From: Acidobacteriota bacterium
Lineage (GTDB): Bacteria; Acidobacteriota; Terriglobia; Acidiferrales; UBA7541
Assembly (NCBI GenBank): GCA_003223245.1
Contig: QHYI01000151.1
Coordinates: 25,701-89,700, forward strand
Direction: 5' to 3'
Length of the DNA stretch: 64,000 nt
Shown here one piece after another: positions 17,399 through 26,285 of this stretch. The translations under genes were made by a program, and so were the position numbers. The notes beneath the pieces are model-generated. The model made no database searches and was not told the origin of the DNA. It was given only the letters and a program-made list of their open reading frames with translations. How positions within the stretch are numbered: position 1 is the stretch's first letter; each line of letters starts with the position of its first letter.

Positions 17399-18379
17399 CT
17401 ATGTTCCGCTGATGCGAATCTCCCCAGAGACTGTGTGCACTTCGACGCGTCCACCGCCGGAACCCAGGCGAGCGCGGAGCGAGTGTTTTCCTTGCTCCTC
17501 GATCACGATGGGAACATCGGTGCGAATTTGCCCCGAAACTGCGTCTGCGGAAAGATGAAAGTTTGCCGAGGGAGGAACGCTAATTTGAACGCCGCCGGAA
17601 GTGGTCCTGAGACTCCAGTAGCCTTGTGCGCCGGGATTTCCCTGTACGTAAACACGGCCTGACACCGAATGGGCGGTCACATCGTTTGCCGCGCCTTGAA
17701 TCTCGACTTGGCCACTGGTTGTGCTTCCGTCGACGCGGCCGCCGGGTTGCGAAATGTGAACAACGCCCGACGCGACGTGCACGCGAGTATCGCCCTTGAC
17801 ATTTGAAACCGTAACGTTGCCAGAGGCGCTCGAGACCTGGACGTCACCGCCCAGGTCTTCGGCGGAAATGGAGCCGCTTGCCGTAGAAAGCTGTGCGTCG
17901 CGGTCGATCTTTGCAACGTCAATGGTTCCGGAAGCCGAGCGGACTTTCACCGGGCCGCGCAGGTCGCGGATGTTTTCTGTGCCGGAAGCGACGCTAGAAT
18001 CGACCTCCGTCTCGTGAGGAACTTGGATCTTGTAACTAATCGAGACATTGCGCATGCGAGAAAAATCCTTGCCAATGCGAATCGTGTCGCCGCGTTGCTC
18101 AATGGGTGGGTTGGAAACAATCTCGTTCAAGCGCGCCTGCGGATTCTCAAATCCGAAACCGGAAGCGCGGACTTCAGCATTGATCGAGACGGTTCCGGCT
18201 GCTCCCTCCATGATGTCGACATCCCCTGAGGCGTTATTGAGCTCCAGCCGGATAGGACCCGATACTGTGAACGTGCGGGCGAAGCTTCCGTTGACGGCTG
18301 GACCCGTGTAACAGCCGGCAAGGGCAGCGGTGGCTGCGAAGAGCAGCAGGCAGCCGCCGAGATTGCGATAGCGCGCCAT
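17399..18379 (-). CDS. DUF4097-like beta-strand repeat lipoprotein
   Basis: A 326-residue protein with a lipoprotein signal (AALAGC, Cys about 22). A long right-handed beta-helix-like repeat follows, rich in motifs such as SASGTIDV, TASGSISA, SASGNVTV, VASGVVHI and TTSGQVEI, spaced about 18-20 residues apart. This is the pattern of the putative adhesin family DUF4097. The protein is probably anchored to the outer or inner membrane facing the periplasm; its role is unknown. The ATG at 18379 is preceded by GGAGG. It lies 66 bp downstream of larE on the same strand. Confidence 0.8.
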   Translation of the reverse strand: MARYRNLGGCLLLFAATAALAGCYTGPAVNGSFARTFTVSGPIRLELNNASGDVDIMEGAAGTVSINAEVRASGFGFENPQARLNEIVSNPPIEQRGDTIRIGKDFSRMRNVSISYKIQVPHETEVDSSVASGTENIRDLRGPVKVRSASGTIDVAKIDRDAQLSTASGSISAEDLGGDVQVSSASGNVTVSNVKGDTRVHVASGVVHISQPGGRVDGSTTSGQVEIQGAANDVTAHSVSGRVYVQGNPGAQGYWSLRTTSGGVQISVPPSANFHLSADAVSGQIRTDVPIVIEEQGKHSLRARLGSGGGRVEVHTVSGEIRISGT

Positions 18380-18445
18380 TCCTCCTCCCAAGGAACCCGA
18401 ACAGCCGCTTGGATGTTCCCCTAATAGCTACGCAAAAACAACGAA

Positions 18446-19333
18446 TTATGTTCCGGAAACCGTTTTGCGGAAGGACTTCGCAGGGCGCGCCAAAGCTTCG
18501 TTGAGAGAACCTTGGCGATAGCCCTGCAAATCCAGAGTTACGTAGGCGAAGCCGGCGGATTTGAGGCGCTCTGCAATGGCGGCGGCCATCTCCGTCGACA
18601 GCGCCCGAGGCATCTCGTCGGAAGAAATTTCGACGCGCGCGAGATTGTCGTGGATGCGCACGCGAAACTGGCGGAAGCCCAGCTCGCGGAGCACAGCTTC
18701 TCCGCGTTCGACCAGGGCGAGCCGTTCGGGGGTCACTTCCGTTCCGTATGGGACGCGTGAGGCAAGGCAAGCGGAGGCAGGGCGGTCCCAGGTGGGTAGG
18801 TTGGCGCGTCGCGAAAGCAGGCGAATCTCGGCTTTTGTAAGGCCCACATCGAGGAGCGGCGCAAGAACTTGGTGCTCGGTAGCGGCACGGTGGCCGGGGC
18901 GAAAATCGAGCGTGTCGTCGGCGTTCACGCCATAGGCGATCGCAGCAAATCCGCGGGAACGGGCGAGATTATCCAGCACGGAAAACAGTTCGTCCTTGCA
19001 GAAATAGCAGCGGTCGGGCTGGTTCGCGCGATAGGAAGGATTCTCCATTTCGTGCGTTTCGATGAACTCGTGGCGCAAGACCACACTTTTAACAAACTGC
19101 TCTACCATCTCCTTGTCATAGGCGGAAAAACTCGGAGAAAGAGCCGTAACCGACAATGCGCGCTCGCCAAGAGCGCGGTTCGCGGCCCATGCCAGATAAG
19201 CGGAATCCGCGCCACCGGAAAGCGCGACGATGAGCGAAGGAATTTCCGCGAAGCGGGAGACGAGAAGTTCTTCTTTCTCTTCGCCGGAAAGAGTCGATTG
19301 CTCTCCGTTGCGAATTTGAACGAGAGTTTTCAT
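18446..19333 (-). CDS. larE: LarE, sulfur transferase for the NPN (Ni-pincer) cofactor
   Basis: A 295-residue ATP-pyrophosphatase. The PP-loop SGGADSAYLAW is at about residues 40-50. RCYFCKDEL holds Cys109 and Cys112, and RPASACLASRVPYGT holds Cys189. The last Cys matches the sulfur-donor position of lactobacillar LarE. The extra Cys pair corresponds to the three-cysteine LarE class that binds a [4Fe-4S] cluster and can turn over instead of being sacrificed. The protein adds sulfur to the pyridinium dicarboxylate nucleotide before LarC inserts nickel. larC lies 8-10 kb away on the other strand. Confidence 0.92.
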   Translation of the reverse strand: MKTLVQIRNGEQSTLSGEEKEELLVSRFAEIPSLIVALSGGADSAYLAWAANRALGERALSVTALSPSFSAYDKEMVEQFVKSVVLRHEFIETHEMENPSYRANQPDRCYFCKDELFSVLDNLARSRGFAAIAYGVNADDTLDFRPGHRAATEHQVLAPLLDVGLTKAEIRLLSRRANLPTWDRPASACLASRVPYGTEVTPERLALVERGEAVLRELGFRQFRVRIHDNLARVEISSDEMPRALSTEMAAAIAERLKSAGFAYVTLDLQGYRQGSLNEALARPAKSFRKTVSGT

Positions 19334-19396
19334 ATCAACGCTGAGTATATCGCACAGCGGGGTTTTCGGTGCAGGGTGATCCGAAGCCCCGCAAAA

Positions 19397-20716
19397 TCAC
19401 TTGAAATCCAAAAGCACATCGACCGTGCCCGTGCCAGCGTTGGTTTGCAGCCAGTGGCCAACGCTTTCATAGTGGAGCGGGAGCTCGCCAAAGATCTGTT
19501 CTTGATGCAATTGCAGCTTGGTCAGGACCGCCTCGTATTTCGTCTTGTCGAAAATCTCGCCCTCGGGAATCGGCCAAGCAGCCTGCAGTTTCTTCTCCGC
19601 CGCGGGAGAAAGGCCGGTCAGCACCATTTTGCCGAAGCGATACTGCGGACCTTCGTGAACGGAGACGGAATAAGAAACGGCGTGCGCCGATTCGTCAAAT
19701 GACGGGACGGGATCGATCTTGGCGTCGAGGTAGCCATGATGGCCAAATTCTTCGCGCACGCGGTTCCAGCCCGCTTCGACCTGCATGCCGTCTGCAACAT
19801 CGCCGGGCTTCAAACCAAAATCGCGGTTCAGAGTGAACTCCGAGACCGTAGCGTTTCCCGTCCAATGAACTCCTTTGAAATGATAGATCGGCCCGGGTGC
19901 GATGGGAACAAATACGGGAACTTCTGCAGGCAAGTTCGGGCCGGGCTTGCCTGTCAGCAGTATTTCCGGGGGGCCTAACTTGGGATGCAAGCATCCTTTG
20001 CTTAGATAAATGGGCCGGATCGCTTCGGTCAGGAACAAGTCGATCGTCATTCTCGAATAGGGTTTGCCAACAATCTCGGCGAGATGCTGTTGAACCGCTT
20101 TGGAGGCCAAAAGGGAACTGTCGCTGAATTCCAGCTTGGCGATATGTAGATCCGGGCCTTCGACCTTGAACATTTGAACGGTGCCGTCTGCAAGGGGGTT
20201 GCCGGTGACCTGATGCTGGACGGTCACTTGCAAGCCGTGAGAGGCAATCAATTCCTTGATCGCATCGGCGGCTTGTTCGACGGCCCCGCCGGCTTGGGGG
20301 AGAGTGCCGTCGAAGAAAGGAAGTTTCTTGCGGATAGCATCGGCCAGCTCGGAATCGGCGAACCAGGGAATATTGTCAAAATAAGCGGGGATACGGGGAG
20401 ATTCCTCCACATGGTAAGTGACAATCACTCCCGTGCGCGTTTCGAAGTTGTAGGTGACCTTGTCGAAAAGACCGGTTTTTGAGAGCTTGTCGGCGGCGGC
20501 CTGCAAGTCAGAGCGCCCGACCTCCGAGCCAGGCGTGAGGCCTGTCAAGGCCGCAACTTGAGATTCCGAAAGATGTTTTTCGCCATCTATGCGAACTTCA
20601 CGAAGCGGCGCGGTTGCGGCATCCGGAGTTTTGGTAGGAGTTTGCGCTGCTATTGGGCCGGCTGAAAGGAGCAAGAGCAGCGGCGAGACAAGGCTCGCTA
20701 AAAATTTGCCCTGCAT
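19397..20716 (-). CDS. Secreted POTRA-domain protein without a beta-barrel
   Basis: A 439-residue protein: signal peptide (about 1-24, ending AAQ) and serial POTRA-like modules. The modules include LREVRIDGEKHLSESQVAAL (about 38), the middle segment LHIAKLEFSDSS and the C-terminal YHFKGVHWTGNATVSEFTL and YRFGKMVLTGLSPA. The end LQTNAGTGTVDVLLDFK is where a BamA/TamA barrel would normally begin, but the frame stops there. It may be a periplasmic adaptor for an outer-membrane assembly or surface-antigen system. It lies between larE and glmS on the same strand. Confidence 0.72.
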   Translation of the reverse strand: MQGKFLASLVSPLLLLLSAGPIAAQTPTKTPDAATAPLREVRIDGEKHLSESQVAALTGLTPGSEVGRSDLQAAADKLSKTGLFDKVTYNFETRTGVIVTYHVEESPRIPAYFDNIPWFADSELADAIRKKLPFFDGTLPQAGGAVEQAADAIKELIASHGLQVTVQHQVTGNPLADGTVQMFKVEGPDLHIAKLEFSDSSLLASKAVQQHLAEIVGKPYSRMTIDLFLTEAIRPIYLSKGCLHPKLGPPEILLTGKPGPNLPAEVPVFVPIAPGPIYHFKGVHWTGNATVSEFTLNRDFGLKPGDVADGMQVEAGWNRVREEFGHHGYLDAKIDPVPSFDESAHAVSYSVSVHEGPQYRFGKMVLTGLSPAAEKKLQAAWPIPEGEIFDKTKYEAVLTKLQLHQEQIFGELPLHYESVGHWLQTNAGTGTVDVLLDFK

Positions 20717-20791
20717 AGAACTATTTTAGCCGAAAGCAAACTGTTCGCCACGCTTGAGTGCCGGTTTCGGATTGGCTGCAGCATCCGTGGA

Positions 20792-22657
20792 TTACTCGAC
20801 GGTGACCGACTTTGCGAGATTGCGCGGTTGATCGACGTCGCAGCCACGGCGCACCGCGATGTGATAGGCGAGCAACTGCAGGGGAATAATTTCGAGCAGC
20901 GGCGCGAGTAATTCCGGAGCGGGCGGAAGCTCGACGATGTGGTCGGAAGCTTCGCGCGCGAGCCGATCCTTGGCAGTGACAACGGAAATCACAATGCCAT
21001 CGCGCGCTTTGACTTCCTTGATATTGGAGACGCTCTTCTCATAGCGGGTCATCGCTCCGGGATCGGATTCATCGCGAGTGGCCAGCACGACGACGGGAAG
21101 ATTTTCATCAATAAGCGCGTTTGGTCCGTGTTTCATTTCGCCGGCGGGATAGCCTTCGGCGTGGATGTAGGAGATTTCCTTGAGCTTCAACGCGCCTTCG
21201 AGCGCGATGGGGTAATGGATGCCCCGACCGAGATAGAGAAAATCCGTATTGCGGAAAAATTGCCGCGCAAGACTCTCATAAAGACCGGAAGCATCGGCTT
21301 GGAGAACGGTTTCCATTTTGTGCGGGATTTGCAAGGACTCCTGCATCAGATCTCTGGCGGCGGCATCGTTGAGTTTCCCGCGGACTTGCCCTAGATAGGA
21401 GGCAAGAAGCAGCAGAGCAGCCAGTTGCGACGTAAAGGCTTTAGTGGAAGCGACGCCGATTTCCGGGCCGGCGTGCGTAGGAATGGTACCGCTCGCTTCG
21501 CGCGTGATCATGGAACCGATGACGTTGCATATCGCCAGCGTGGGCGAGCCTTTTAGTTTTGCTTCGCGCTCGGCCGCCAGCGTATCCGCGGTTTCACCGG
21601 ACTGGCTGATGCAAACGGTCAATGTGTTGGAATCAATGATGGGGTCGCGATAGCGGAATTCGCTACCATAATCCACTTCGACGGGAAGGCGGGCCAGGCG
21701 CTCGATCATGAACTTTCCGGCCAGCCCTGCATGCCAGCTCGTCCCACAAGCCACGATGCGCACTTGTTGAAACGCGCGAAAGTGCTTTTCCGTGAGCTGC
21801 ATTTCATCGAGAAAGACTTTGCCGGTGTCCTGAGAAATGCGGCCGAGAAGGGTATCGCGGACGGCGCGGGGCTGCTCGAAAATTTCCTTTTGCATGAAGT
21901 GCTTGTAGCCGCCCTTTTCCGCCATGATGGGGTCCCAGGCGACGTGTTGCGGAGGGCGCTGCACAGGGTGGCCGTCGTGATCCATAACTCGGACGCCTTG
22001 CTTTGTCAGAACCGCGATGTCGCCATCAGCAAGAAAAAACATTTCGCGCGTGTGCTCGAGCAGCGCCGGAATGTCGCTGGCAACGAAATATTCGCCGGCC
22101 CCCAATCCGACGACGGAGGGCGGGCCCAGGCGCGTGGCGACGATTTTTTGAGGGTCTTTGGCAGAGAGAAAAACCAGCGCGTAAATGCCGCGCAACTCTT
22201 TCAACGAACGGCGGACCGCTTCCTCCAGTGGGACCCCATCGTCGGAATTTTTCTCCACGAGGTGCGCCACGACTTCCGTGTCCGTTTCGGTGGCGAATTT
22301 GTGGCCTTCCTTCAGGAGCTTCTCTTTGAGCTCGAGATAGTTTTCGATGATTCCATTGTGCACCACGACAATTTGGCCGGTGCAGTCACGGTGCGGGTGA
22401 GCATTTTCTTCGGTGGGCCGGCCGTGCGTGGCCCAGCGCGTGTGGCCGATGCCGTAAGTCCCTTCGATAGGCGACTTGGCGATGGCTTCTTCGAGATTGC
22501 GAAGTTTCCCGGGCGCGCGGCGAATTTCGAGCTTGCCCGTGCCGTTTACTACGGCGATGCCTGCAGAGTCATAGCCGCGATACTCCAGCTTGCGAAGCCC
22601 TTCGATGACTACGGGAACGACTCTTTTGGGGCCAATGTAGCCGAGAATTCCGCACAT
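20792..22657 (-). CDS. glmS: Glucosamine-6-phosphate synthase (isomerizing)
   Basis: A 621-residue enzyme starting MCGILGYIG. The Cys directly after Met is the glutaminase nucleophile, which fixes the start at 22657 rather than a TTG/ATG 12 bp upstream. The class II glutaminase domain (about 1-240, [18 protein letters not shown]) is followed by two SIS domains (about 290-600, with CGTSWHAGL and SQSGETADT), ending LAKSVTVE. It makes GlcN-6-P from Fru-6-P and Gln, feeding peptidoglycan and lipid A precursors. AGGTGA lies about 9 nt before the ATG. There is no sign of a ribozyme or other leader control in the upstream sequence. Confidence 0.97.
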   Translation of the reverse strand: MCGILGYIGPKRVVPVVIEGLRKLEYRGYDSAGIAVVNGTGKLEIRRAPGKLRNLEEAIAKSPIEGTYGIGHTRWATHGRPTEENAHPHRDCTGQIVVVHNGIIENYLELKEKLLKEGHKFATETDTEVVAHLVEKNSDDGVPLEEAVRRSLKELRGIYALVFLSAKDPQKIVATRLGPPSVVGLGAGEYFVASDIPALLEHTREMFFLADGDIAVLTKQGVRVMDHDGHPVQRPPQHVAWDPIMAEKGGYKHFMQKEIFEQPRAVRDTLLGRISQDTGKVFLDEMQLTEKHFRAFQQVRIVACGTSWHAGLAGKFMIERLARLPVEVDYGSEFRYRDPIIDSNTLTVCISQSGETADTLAAEREAKLKGSPTLAICNVIGSMITREASGTIPTHAGPEIGVASTKAFTSQLAALLLLASYLGQVRGKLNDAAARDLMQESLQIPHKMETVLQADASGLYESLARQFFRNTDFLYLGRGIHYPIALEGALKLKEISYIHAEGYPAGEMKHGPNALIDENLPVVVLATRDESDPGAMTRYEKSVSNIKEVKARDGIVISVVTAKDRLAREASDHIVELPPAPELLAPLLEIIPLQLLAYHIAVRRGCDVDQPRNLAKSVTVE

Positions 22658-23206
22658 AAGGGACGTCACCTCACCTTGCTTCTACCAGCGTAACACGCCG
22701 GCCGGTGGTGGACGATGCGGTGCCGGAGATCGTGACTGGTGATTTGTGACTGGTGACTGAGGGCCTCGAGTCGCAAGTGAGGGATGAGGAGAACATGGAT
22801 AGGAGCTTGCTGGCAACGGTTTTCGGCAAGCGAGGGGCCGACTCGGTCGGCGGGCGCGGTTTCAGGGTGGAGCGAAGGCCCGAGAGGATACGGGAGCGAA
22901 GTTGGATGGGCAGGCCGGACATGGAGTAGACAGAGGGATTCGAACAGGATTGGCGTAAGAGAAAGAAAACACAGGGGTAGAGTGTGCAGAGGCGGCGCGA
23001 TTTTGAGGAAACGGAGCACCGGACAAAGAGCATTTAGACGCGGTCGCAGGAACGTTAGGCGGGATTTTGAACTACACCCCGAACTTTAGGCAGAATGGTG
23101 CTGTGGCGAGTCGAGGCGATCATGCCTAGGGAGCCAAAGGGCTGCCGCAGTCCAAAGGGTCCAAAGCGTATGGTCGCAAGATTTTGCGAGAGGTAATAGT
23201 TGCGGG
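22658..23206. other. Non-coding stretch upstream of glmS
   Basis: No convincing gene on either strand. It holds two tandem copies of GTGACTGGTGA (22732-22742 and 22746-22756, period 14). The rest has codon-like GC content but only short, low-complexity frames. With the YCII remnant and the segment 23311-23717 (likewise without a recognisable gene), this makes a gene-free gap of about 1.06 kb. Confidence 0.5.
22732..22756. repeat. Tandem 11-nt direct repeat
   Basis: GTGACTGGTGA occurs twice (22732-22742 and 22746-22756), separated by TTT, with a partial third unit (CTGA) after. It lies about 75-100 bp before the glmS start. Function unknown; it could be a regulator site or a slippage product. 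Confidence 0.5.
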
Positions 23207-23310
23207 TTACAACCGGCGGCGGGCATCCGTGGCGCAGGTTAGTTTCTGGATCGCGCGGACTTCGATCCTGCCCTCACGGGCGGGATTTGCGAGGTCACGA
23301 CCCGTGATAT
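23207..23310 (-). pseudogene. 3' remnant of a YCII/DGPF-domain gene
   Basis: On the minus strand the sequence reads SQIPPVRAG in one frame and then AREGRIEVRAIQKL in the next, before a TAA. This parallels the C-terminal ASQIPPAQVGCIEVRPVREL of the intact YCII gene at 25511-25867. No corresponding N-terminal part or DGPF motif is visible upstream. It is best read as a frameshifted 3' remnant of a second YCII gene. A chance match is possible because the remnant covers only about 30 codons. Confidence 0.5.
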
Positions 23311-23717
23311 ACATAGGTTTTGAGGGGAAGGTAAAAAGCTTTCCCTGAAGCTGGCAGCGGATGCGGCATCGGGGGCGGTGCTCCACCAGCCCGCAGGGAA
23401 CCTCCCGGGCCCAAACAGGCGGCGCGAGGCAATTCTGAGGAACATCACTTCTGGAAACCGCTGAAGTCCTGCTAGCCGCATAGCGAAGCTGAGGAAATCC
23501 ACTTCCTTTCCGATCCTCAGGTGGAAGCTCGCGAAGAAGAAGGCTGTTCGTCAATTTGATTGAGAGTCAGGGAACAGATCCATGATGGGCTCCAGCTTCA
23601 AGGTGCTGTCAAGGCTTCGCACCTCCGCCCTCCGGAGGTTTCCTTGCCGTACGCTGTGACGGAATTTCGTGTCTCCGCCCAGCGGTTAGGCTCCGATATT
23701 CTGCTGAGAGGTAAGAA

Positions 23718-24779
23718 ATGGGCTGGATTAAGCAAGCCTGGCCAGGCTGGCTGTGGTCAGCTGCACTTCTCTTAGGGGCAACCTTTCTCGGCCTGGTCGT
23801 TCATTTTGTCATTTTCTCACTCGGCCGGAAGCTCGCGCAGAGGACGGCCAGTTCCTTTGGTGATTCCTTTGTCCGTCATAGCTCTCGGCCAGCCCGGATG
23901 ATCTTTCCGCTCTTAGTGCTTTTCCTGGTGATGCCGGTCCTTCAGCTGCCGCGCAACCTGGTGGATTCCCTACGCCATCTTATCGCCCTCGGGTTAATTG
24001 CGGCAGGGGCTTGGCTGATCATCGCCTTCATGGACGTAACGGAAGACTTCATCTCCCTCAAGTACAAAACCGATGTGCAGGACAATCTCCACGCGCGGAG
24101 AATCCGGACGCAAGCGCTGGTCTTTAAACGGATCGTCACGGTGGTTGTCGGCCTCGCTGCCTTCGCGATTATGCTGATGACGTTTCCCAGTATTCGCCAA
24201 GTAGGCACCAGCATCCTGGCATCGGCGGGATTGGCCGGCCTGGTCGTTGGCTTAGCGGCGAGGCCCGCGCTCACGAACATTGTCGCCGGGGTGCAAATTG
24301 CTTTGGCGGAACCCATCCGCCTCGACGACGTAGTGTTTGTGGAGGGCGAGTGGGGACGGATCGAGGAAATTGGCTCGACGTACGTGGTCGTGCGCATCTG
24401 GGACTTGCGGCGGCTGGTCGTGCCACTGTCTTATTTCGTCGAGAAGCCTTTTCAAAACTGGACGCGCAAAACAGCGAACCTGCTGGGAACCGTGTTTGTT
24501 TACGCGGATTATGCCGTTTCGGTCGAGGCAGTGCGCCAGGAACTTCATCGCATTTTGCAAATTTCGGAAATCTGGGACCGCAAGGCCTGGGCACTGGAAG
24601 TTACCAACGCATCGGAACACTCGCTGGAGCTGCGCGCGCTGATGAGTGCAGAGGATTCTCCGAAGCTTTGGGACCTGCGCTGCCAGGTTCGGGAAAAGTT
24701 GGTTGCCTTTCTTCAGCAGCATTATCCGCAGAGTTTGCCGAAAACGAGAGCGGAAATCCAGGAGCCCCGCCCTCACTGA
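23718..24779 (+). CDS. MscS-family small-conductance mechanosensitive channel
   Basis: A 353-residue membrane protein with about four N-terminal transmembrane helices (about 10-32, 55-75, 87-107, 140-160). The MscS pore helix and beta domain follow: TSILASAGLAGLVVGLAARP (about 176-195), then NIVAGVQIALAEPIRLDDVV and the cytoplasmic vestibule. It should open under membrane tension to release osmolytes. GAGAGG precedes the ATG. It stands alone between two gene-free regions. Confidence 0.9.
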   Translation: MGWIKQAWPGWLWSAALLLGATFLGLVVHFVIFSLGRKLAQRTASSFGDSFVRHSSRPARMIFPLLVLFLVMPVLQLPRNLVDSLRHLIALGLIAAGAWLIIAFMDVTEDFISLKYKTDVQDNLHARRIRTQALVFKRIVTVVVGLAAFAIMLMTFPSIRQVGTSILASAGLAGLVVGLAARPALTNIVAGVQIALAEPIRLDDVVFVEGEWGRIEEIGSTYVVVRIWDLRRLVVPLSYFVEKPFQNWTRKTANLLGTVFVYADYAVSVEAVRQELHRILQISEIWDRKAWALEVTNASEHSLELRALMSAEDSPKLWDLRCQVREKLVAFLQQHYPQSLPKTRAEIQEPRPH

Positions 24780-25232
24780 CTAATGTTTTTTGGGTGGCGG
24801 GGCCGGAGAGACGGAGTTTTTGCGGTTTGCTGGGAGGCCTGGGCAACAGAAGAGGGCACGATGTATCGTGCCCCTACAGTTGCCGACGGGCGGGCGGCGG
24901 CGTTGGTTAGTTTACGGACTCGGTGCACTTCGACGCTGCCGGGCCGGGGAGGCGCGACTTCTTTGGAGGCAAATAGCAGGTCCTGATACCGGGTTGCCAA
25001 ATCTGCTCCTCGTTTTCGTCCTCTTGAACGCATTCTTTCACTAGAATTCTGAATCGTATCGAATGTCTCAGCCACAAGGTTTCGCGCGCCCTCCTCTGTG
25101 TAACTTGTGACCGTTCCACGGGAGGATGACGAGATGCATCCTGCGCAAATTTGGAAACCCATCAGCAGGCGCCACGAAGCGAGCTACTTTTCGCCTGGTG
25201 GCCCTTTCCAAGCTCGGTTAGAGGTAACTCCT
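24780..25232. other. Non-coding stretch with a palindromic element
   Basis: About 450 bp without a recognisable gene. It contains a perfect palindrome at 24854-24873. Frames on both strands are short and lack a ribosome site or any family motif. Confidence 0.5.
24854..24879. repeat. Palindromic intergenic element, copy A
   Basis: GGGCACGAT-GT-ATCGTGCCC (24854-24873) is a perfect inverted repeat with 9-bp arms and is followed by CTACAG. The GCCCCTACAG tail is shared with the element at 25937, and in part with the one at 26214. Confidence 0.65.
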
Positions 25233-25499
25233 ATGAAGCAATTCGTTTTCGGTTTCTGCGCGGTGCTCCTGCTTAGACTCGGCTCTGTTCGCACGGCCTA
25301 CGCTCAACACTGGGTGCAGCCCACTGGTCCTGGTCCCAAGGGTGCAGGAGCGGATACACGCATGGAATGGCCAAAGTGGCCAAAGCTGCATATCGAAAGG
25401 TCCCATCAGGAGAAGCTCACGCCGCTCTATACTTCTCCGAAGTCCACCGGCTGGTGGCAGAAAAGTCCCGCGCCCATGGGTGCGGGCTCGGGCAACTGA
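25233..25499 (+). CDS. Small exported protein of unknown function
   Basis: An 88-residue frame starting at an ATG preceded by GAGGTAACTCCT (Shine-Dalgarno at 8 nt). It has a convincing signal peptide: MKQFVFGFCAVLLLRLGS and a predicted cut after TAYAQ. The mature part is about 63 residues, rich in Pro, Trp, Lys and Gly (WPKWPKLHIER, STGWWQKSPAP). No family recognised. It lies just before, and converges with, the YCII gene. The signal and ribosome site favour a real gene, but its small size leaves doubt. Confidence 0.5.
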   Translation: MKQFVFGFCAVLLLRLGSVRTAYAQHWVQPTGPGPKGAGADTRMEWPKWPKLHIERSHQEKLTPLYTSPKSTGWWQKSPAPMGAGSGN

Positions 25500-25510
25500 C
25501 AAACAGGTGG

Positions 25511-25867
25511 CTACAGCTTCCTGCGTTGGCCGGTGGTGCTGGCTAGTTCTCTGACCGGTCGTACCTCGATACAGCCGACCTGGGCGGGGGGAATTTGGGA
25601 GGCGATTTGGATGGCCTCGTTCAGGTCAGCGGCGTCAATCAAATAGAACCCTGCCAAACACTCCTTCGTTTCGGTGAACGGGCCATCCCTAACACACACC
25701 TTCCCGTTGCGGACACGCACGGTGGCAGCGGTGTGGACGGGCTGAAGCGCCTCCGAGGCGAGACATCGGCCGGAGTTCCGCAGGGCTTGGTCGTAGGCCA
25801 TACACTCGTCGTCGGTCAGGGCGCCGATTTTTTTCTCTTCCCCGTAGACCAGGCATACGTATTTCAA
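25511..25867 (-). CDS. YCII-related (DGPF domain) protein
   Basis: A 118-residue protein starting at TTG 25867, preceded by AAGGGAGA, and reading KYVCLVYGEEKKIGALTDDE, with VRDGPFTETKECLAGFYLID and the C-terminal IEVRPVREL. The DGPF motif and ferredoxin-like fold match the YCII family, often encoded beside ECF sigma factors. No sigma factor is adjacent here. The upstream frame extends to 25948, but those 27 codons are non-conserved and overlap a palindrome. Confidence 0.85.
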   Translation of the reverse strand: MKYVCLVYGEEKKIGALTDDECMAYDQALRNSGRCLASEALQPVHTAATVRVRNGKVCVRDGPFTETKECLAGFYLIDAADLNEAIQIASQIPPAQVGCIEVRPVRELASTTGQRRKL

Positions 25868-25936
25868 GCGCGATCTCCCTTGCGAAGGTGACCCGCCTAC
25901 CGACGAGACTCGCTCGGGAAGGCGTGTTTGCAGGCT

Positions 25937-25963
25937 GGGGCGCAGCATGCTGCGCCCCTACAG
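25937..25963. repeat. Palindromic intergenic element, copy B
   Basis: 25937-25958 is a perfect 22-nt palindrome of the form GGGGCGCAGCA/TGCTGCGCCCC, followed by TACAG. It shares the GCCCCTACAG end with copy A. It lies between the YCII gene and the broken purS. Confidence 0.65.
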
Positions 25964-25988
25964 AGGAAAGGGCACAGAACGCGGTAGC

Positions 25989-26181
25989 TCAATCAACGAT
26001 CTCGAGGCGGTATTCTTCAATGACCGGGTTGGTGAGCACTTCCTACGAAGAATTTTCCCTGGCGCACATCTTTCACGGCAGCGTAACCAAGCCCAGAGAG
26101 TGCGTGCTGAATCGTTTGTCCCTGCGGGTCGAGGACGGTGCGCTTTGGCATAACCCACACGTGTGCTTTCATAAGGGGCAT
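25989..26181 (-). pseudogene. purS: Broken purS (FGAM synthase small subunit)
   Basis: The N-terminal part from the ATG at 26172 reads KAHVWVMPKRTVLDPQGQ and continues to AVKDVRQGKFF (about 26055), which is typical PurS. The frame then runs to VGSAHQPGH and a stop at 26017. In the neighbouring frame the normal PurS C terminus, EVLTNPVIEEYRLEIVD, follows directly and stops at 25989. About 20-24 codons of the central region are missing, with a frame change. PurS bridges PurL and PurQ in purine synthesis; no purQ or purL is in the window. A functional copy may exist elsewhere, or the deletion may be an assembly fault. Confidence 0.85.
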
Positions 26182-26213
26182 TATAGCAAAGCCGCGCCTG
26201 CGGCAGGCGAGCC

Positions 26214-26264
26214 CTGTGGGGCAGCATTCCCGCGAGTTGCTCGGGATAAAGCTGCGCCCTACAG
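26214..26264. repeat. Palindromic intergenic element, copy C (long hairpin)
   Basis: CTGTGGGGCAGC at 26214 pairs with GCTGCGCCCTACAG ending at 26264, with an inner ATTCCCG/CGGGAT stem, forming a hairpin of about 51 nt. The ends CTGTRGGG...CCCTACAG match copies A and B. It lies between the broken purS and the adenosine deaminase gene. Confidence 0.6.
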
Positions 26265-26285
26265 CGAGAAAAGCGCGACGCGGGG

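Noticed and set aside
22658..22740. glmS ribozyme or riboswitch in the glmS leader
   Set aside because: The short leader shows none of the conserved ribozyme core, and a normal Shine-Dalgarno is present.
22784..23089. 101-codon frame upstream of glmS
   Set aside because: Arg/Gly-rich with no ribosome site or similarity; probably chance in the gap.
24773..25162. 129-codon minus-strand frame in the gap after the mechanosensitive channel
   Set aside because: No motif, no ribosome site, and it spans a palindromic element.
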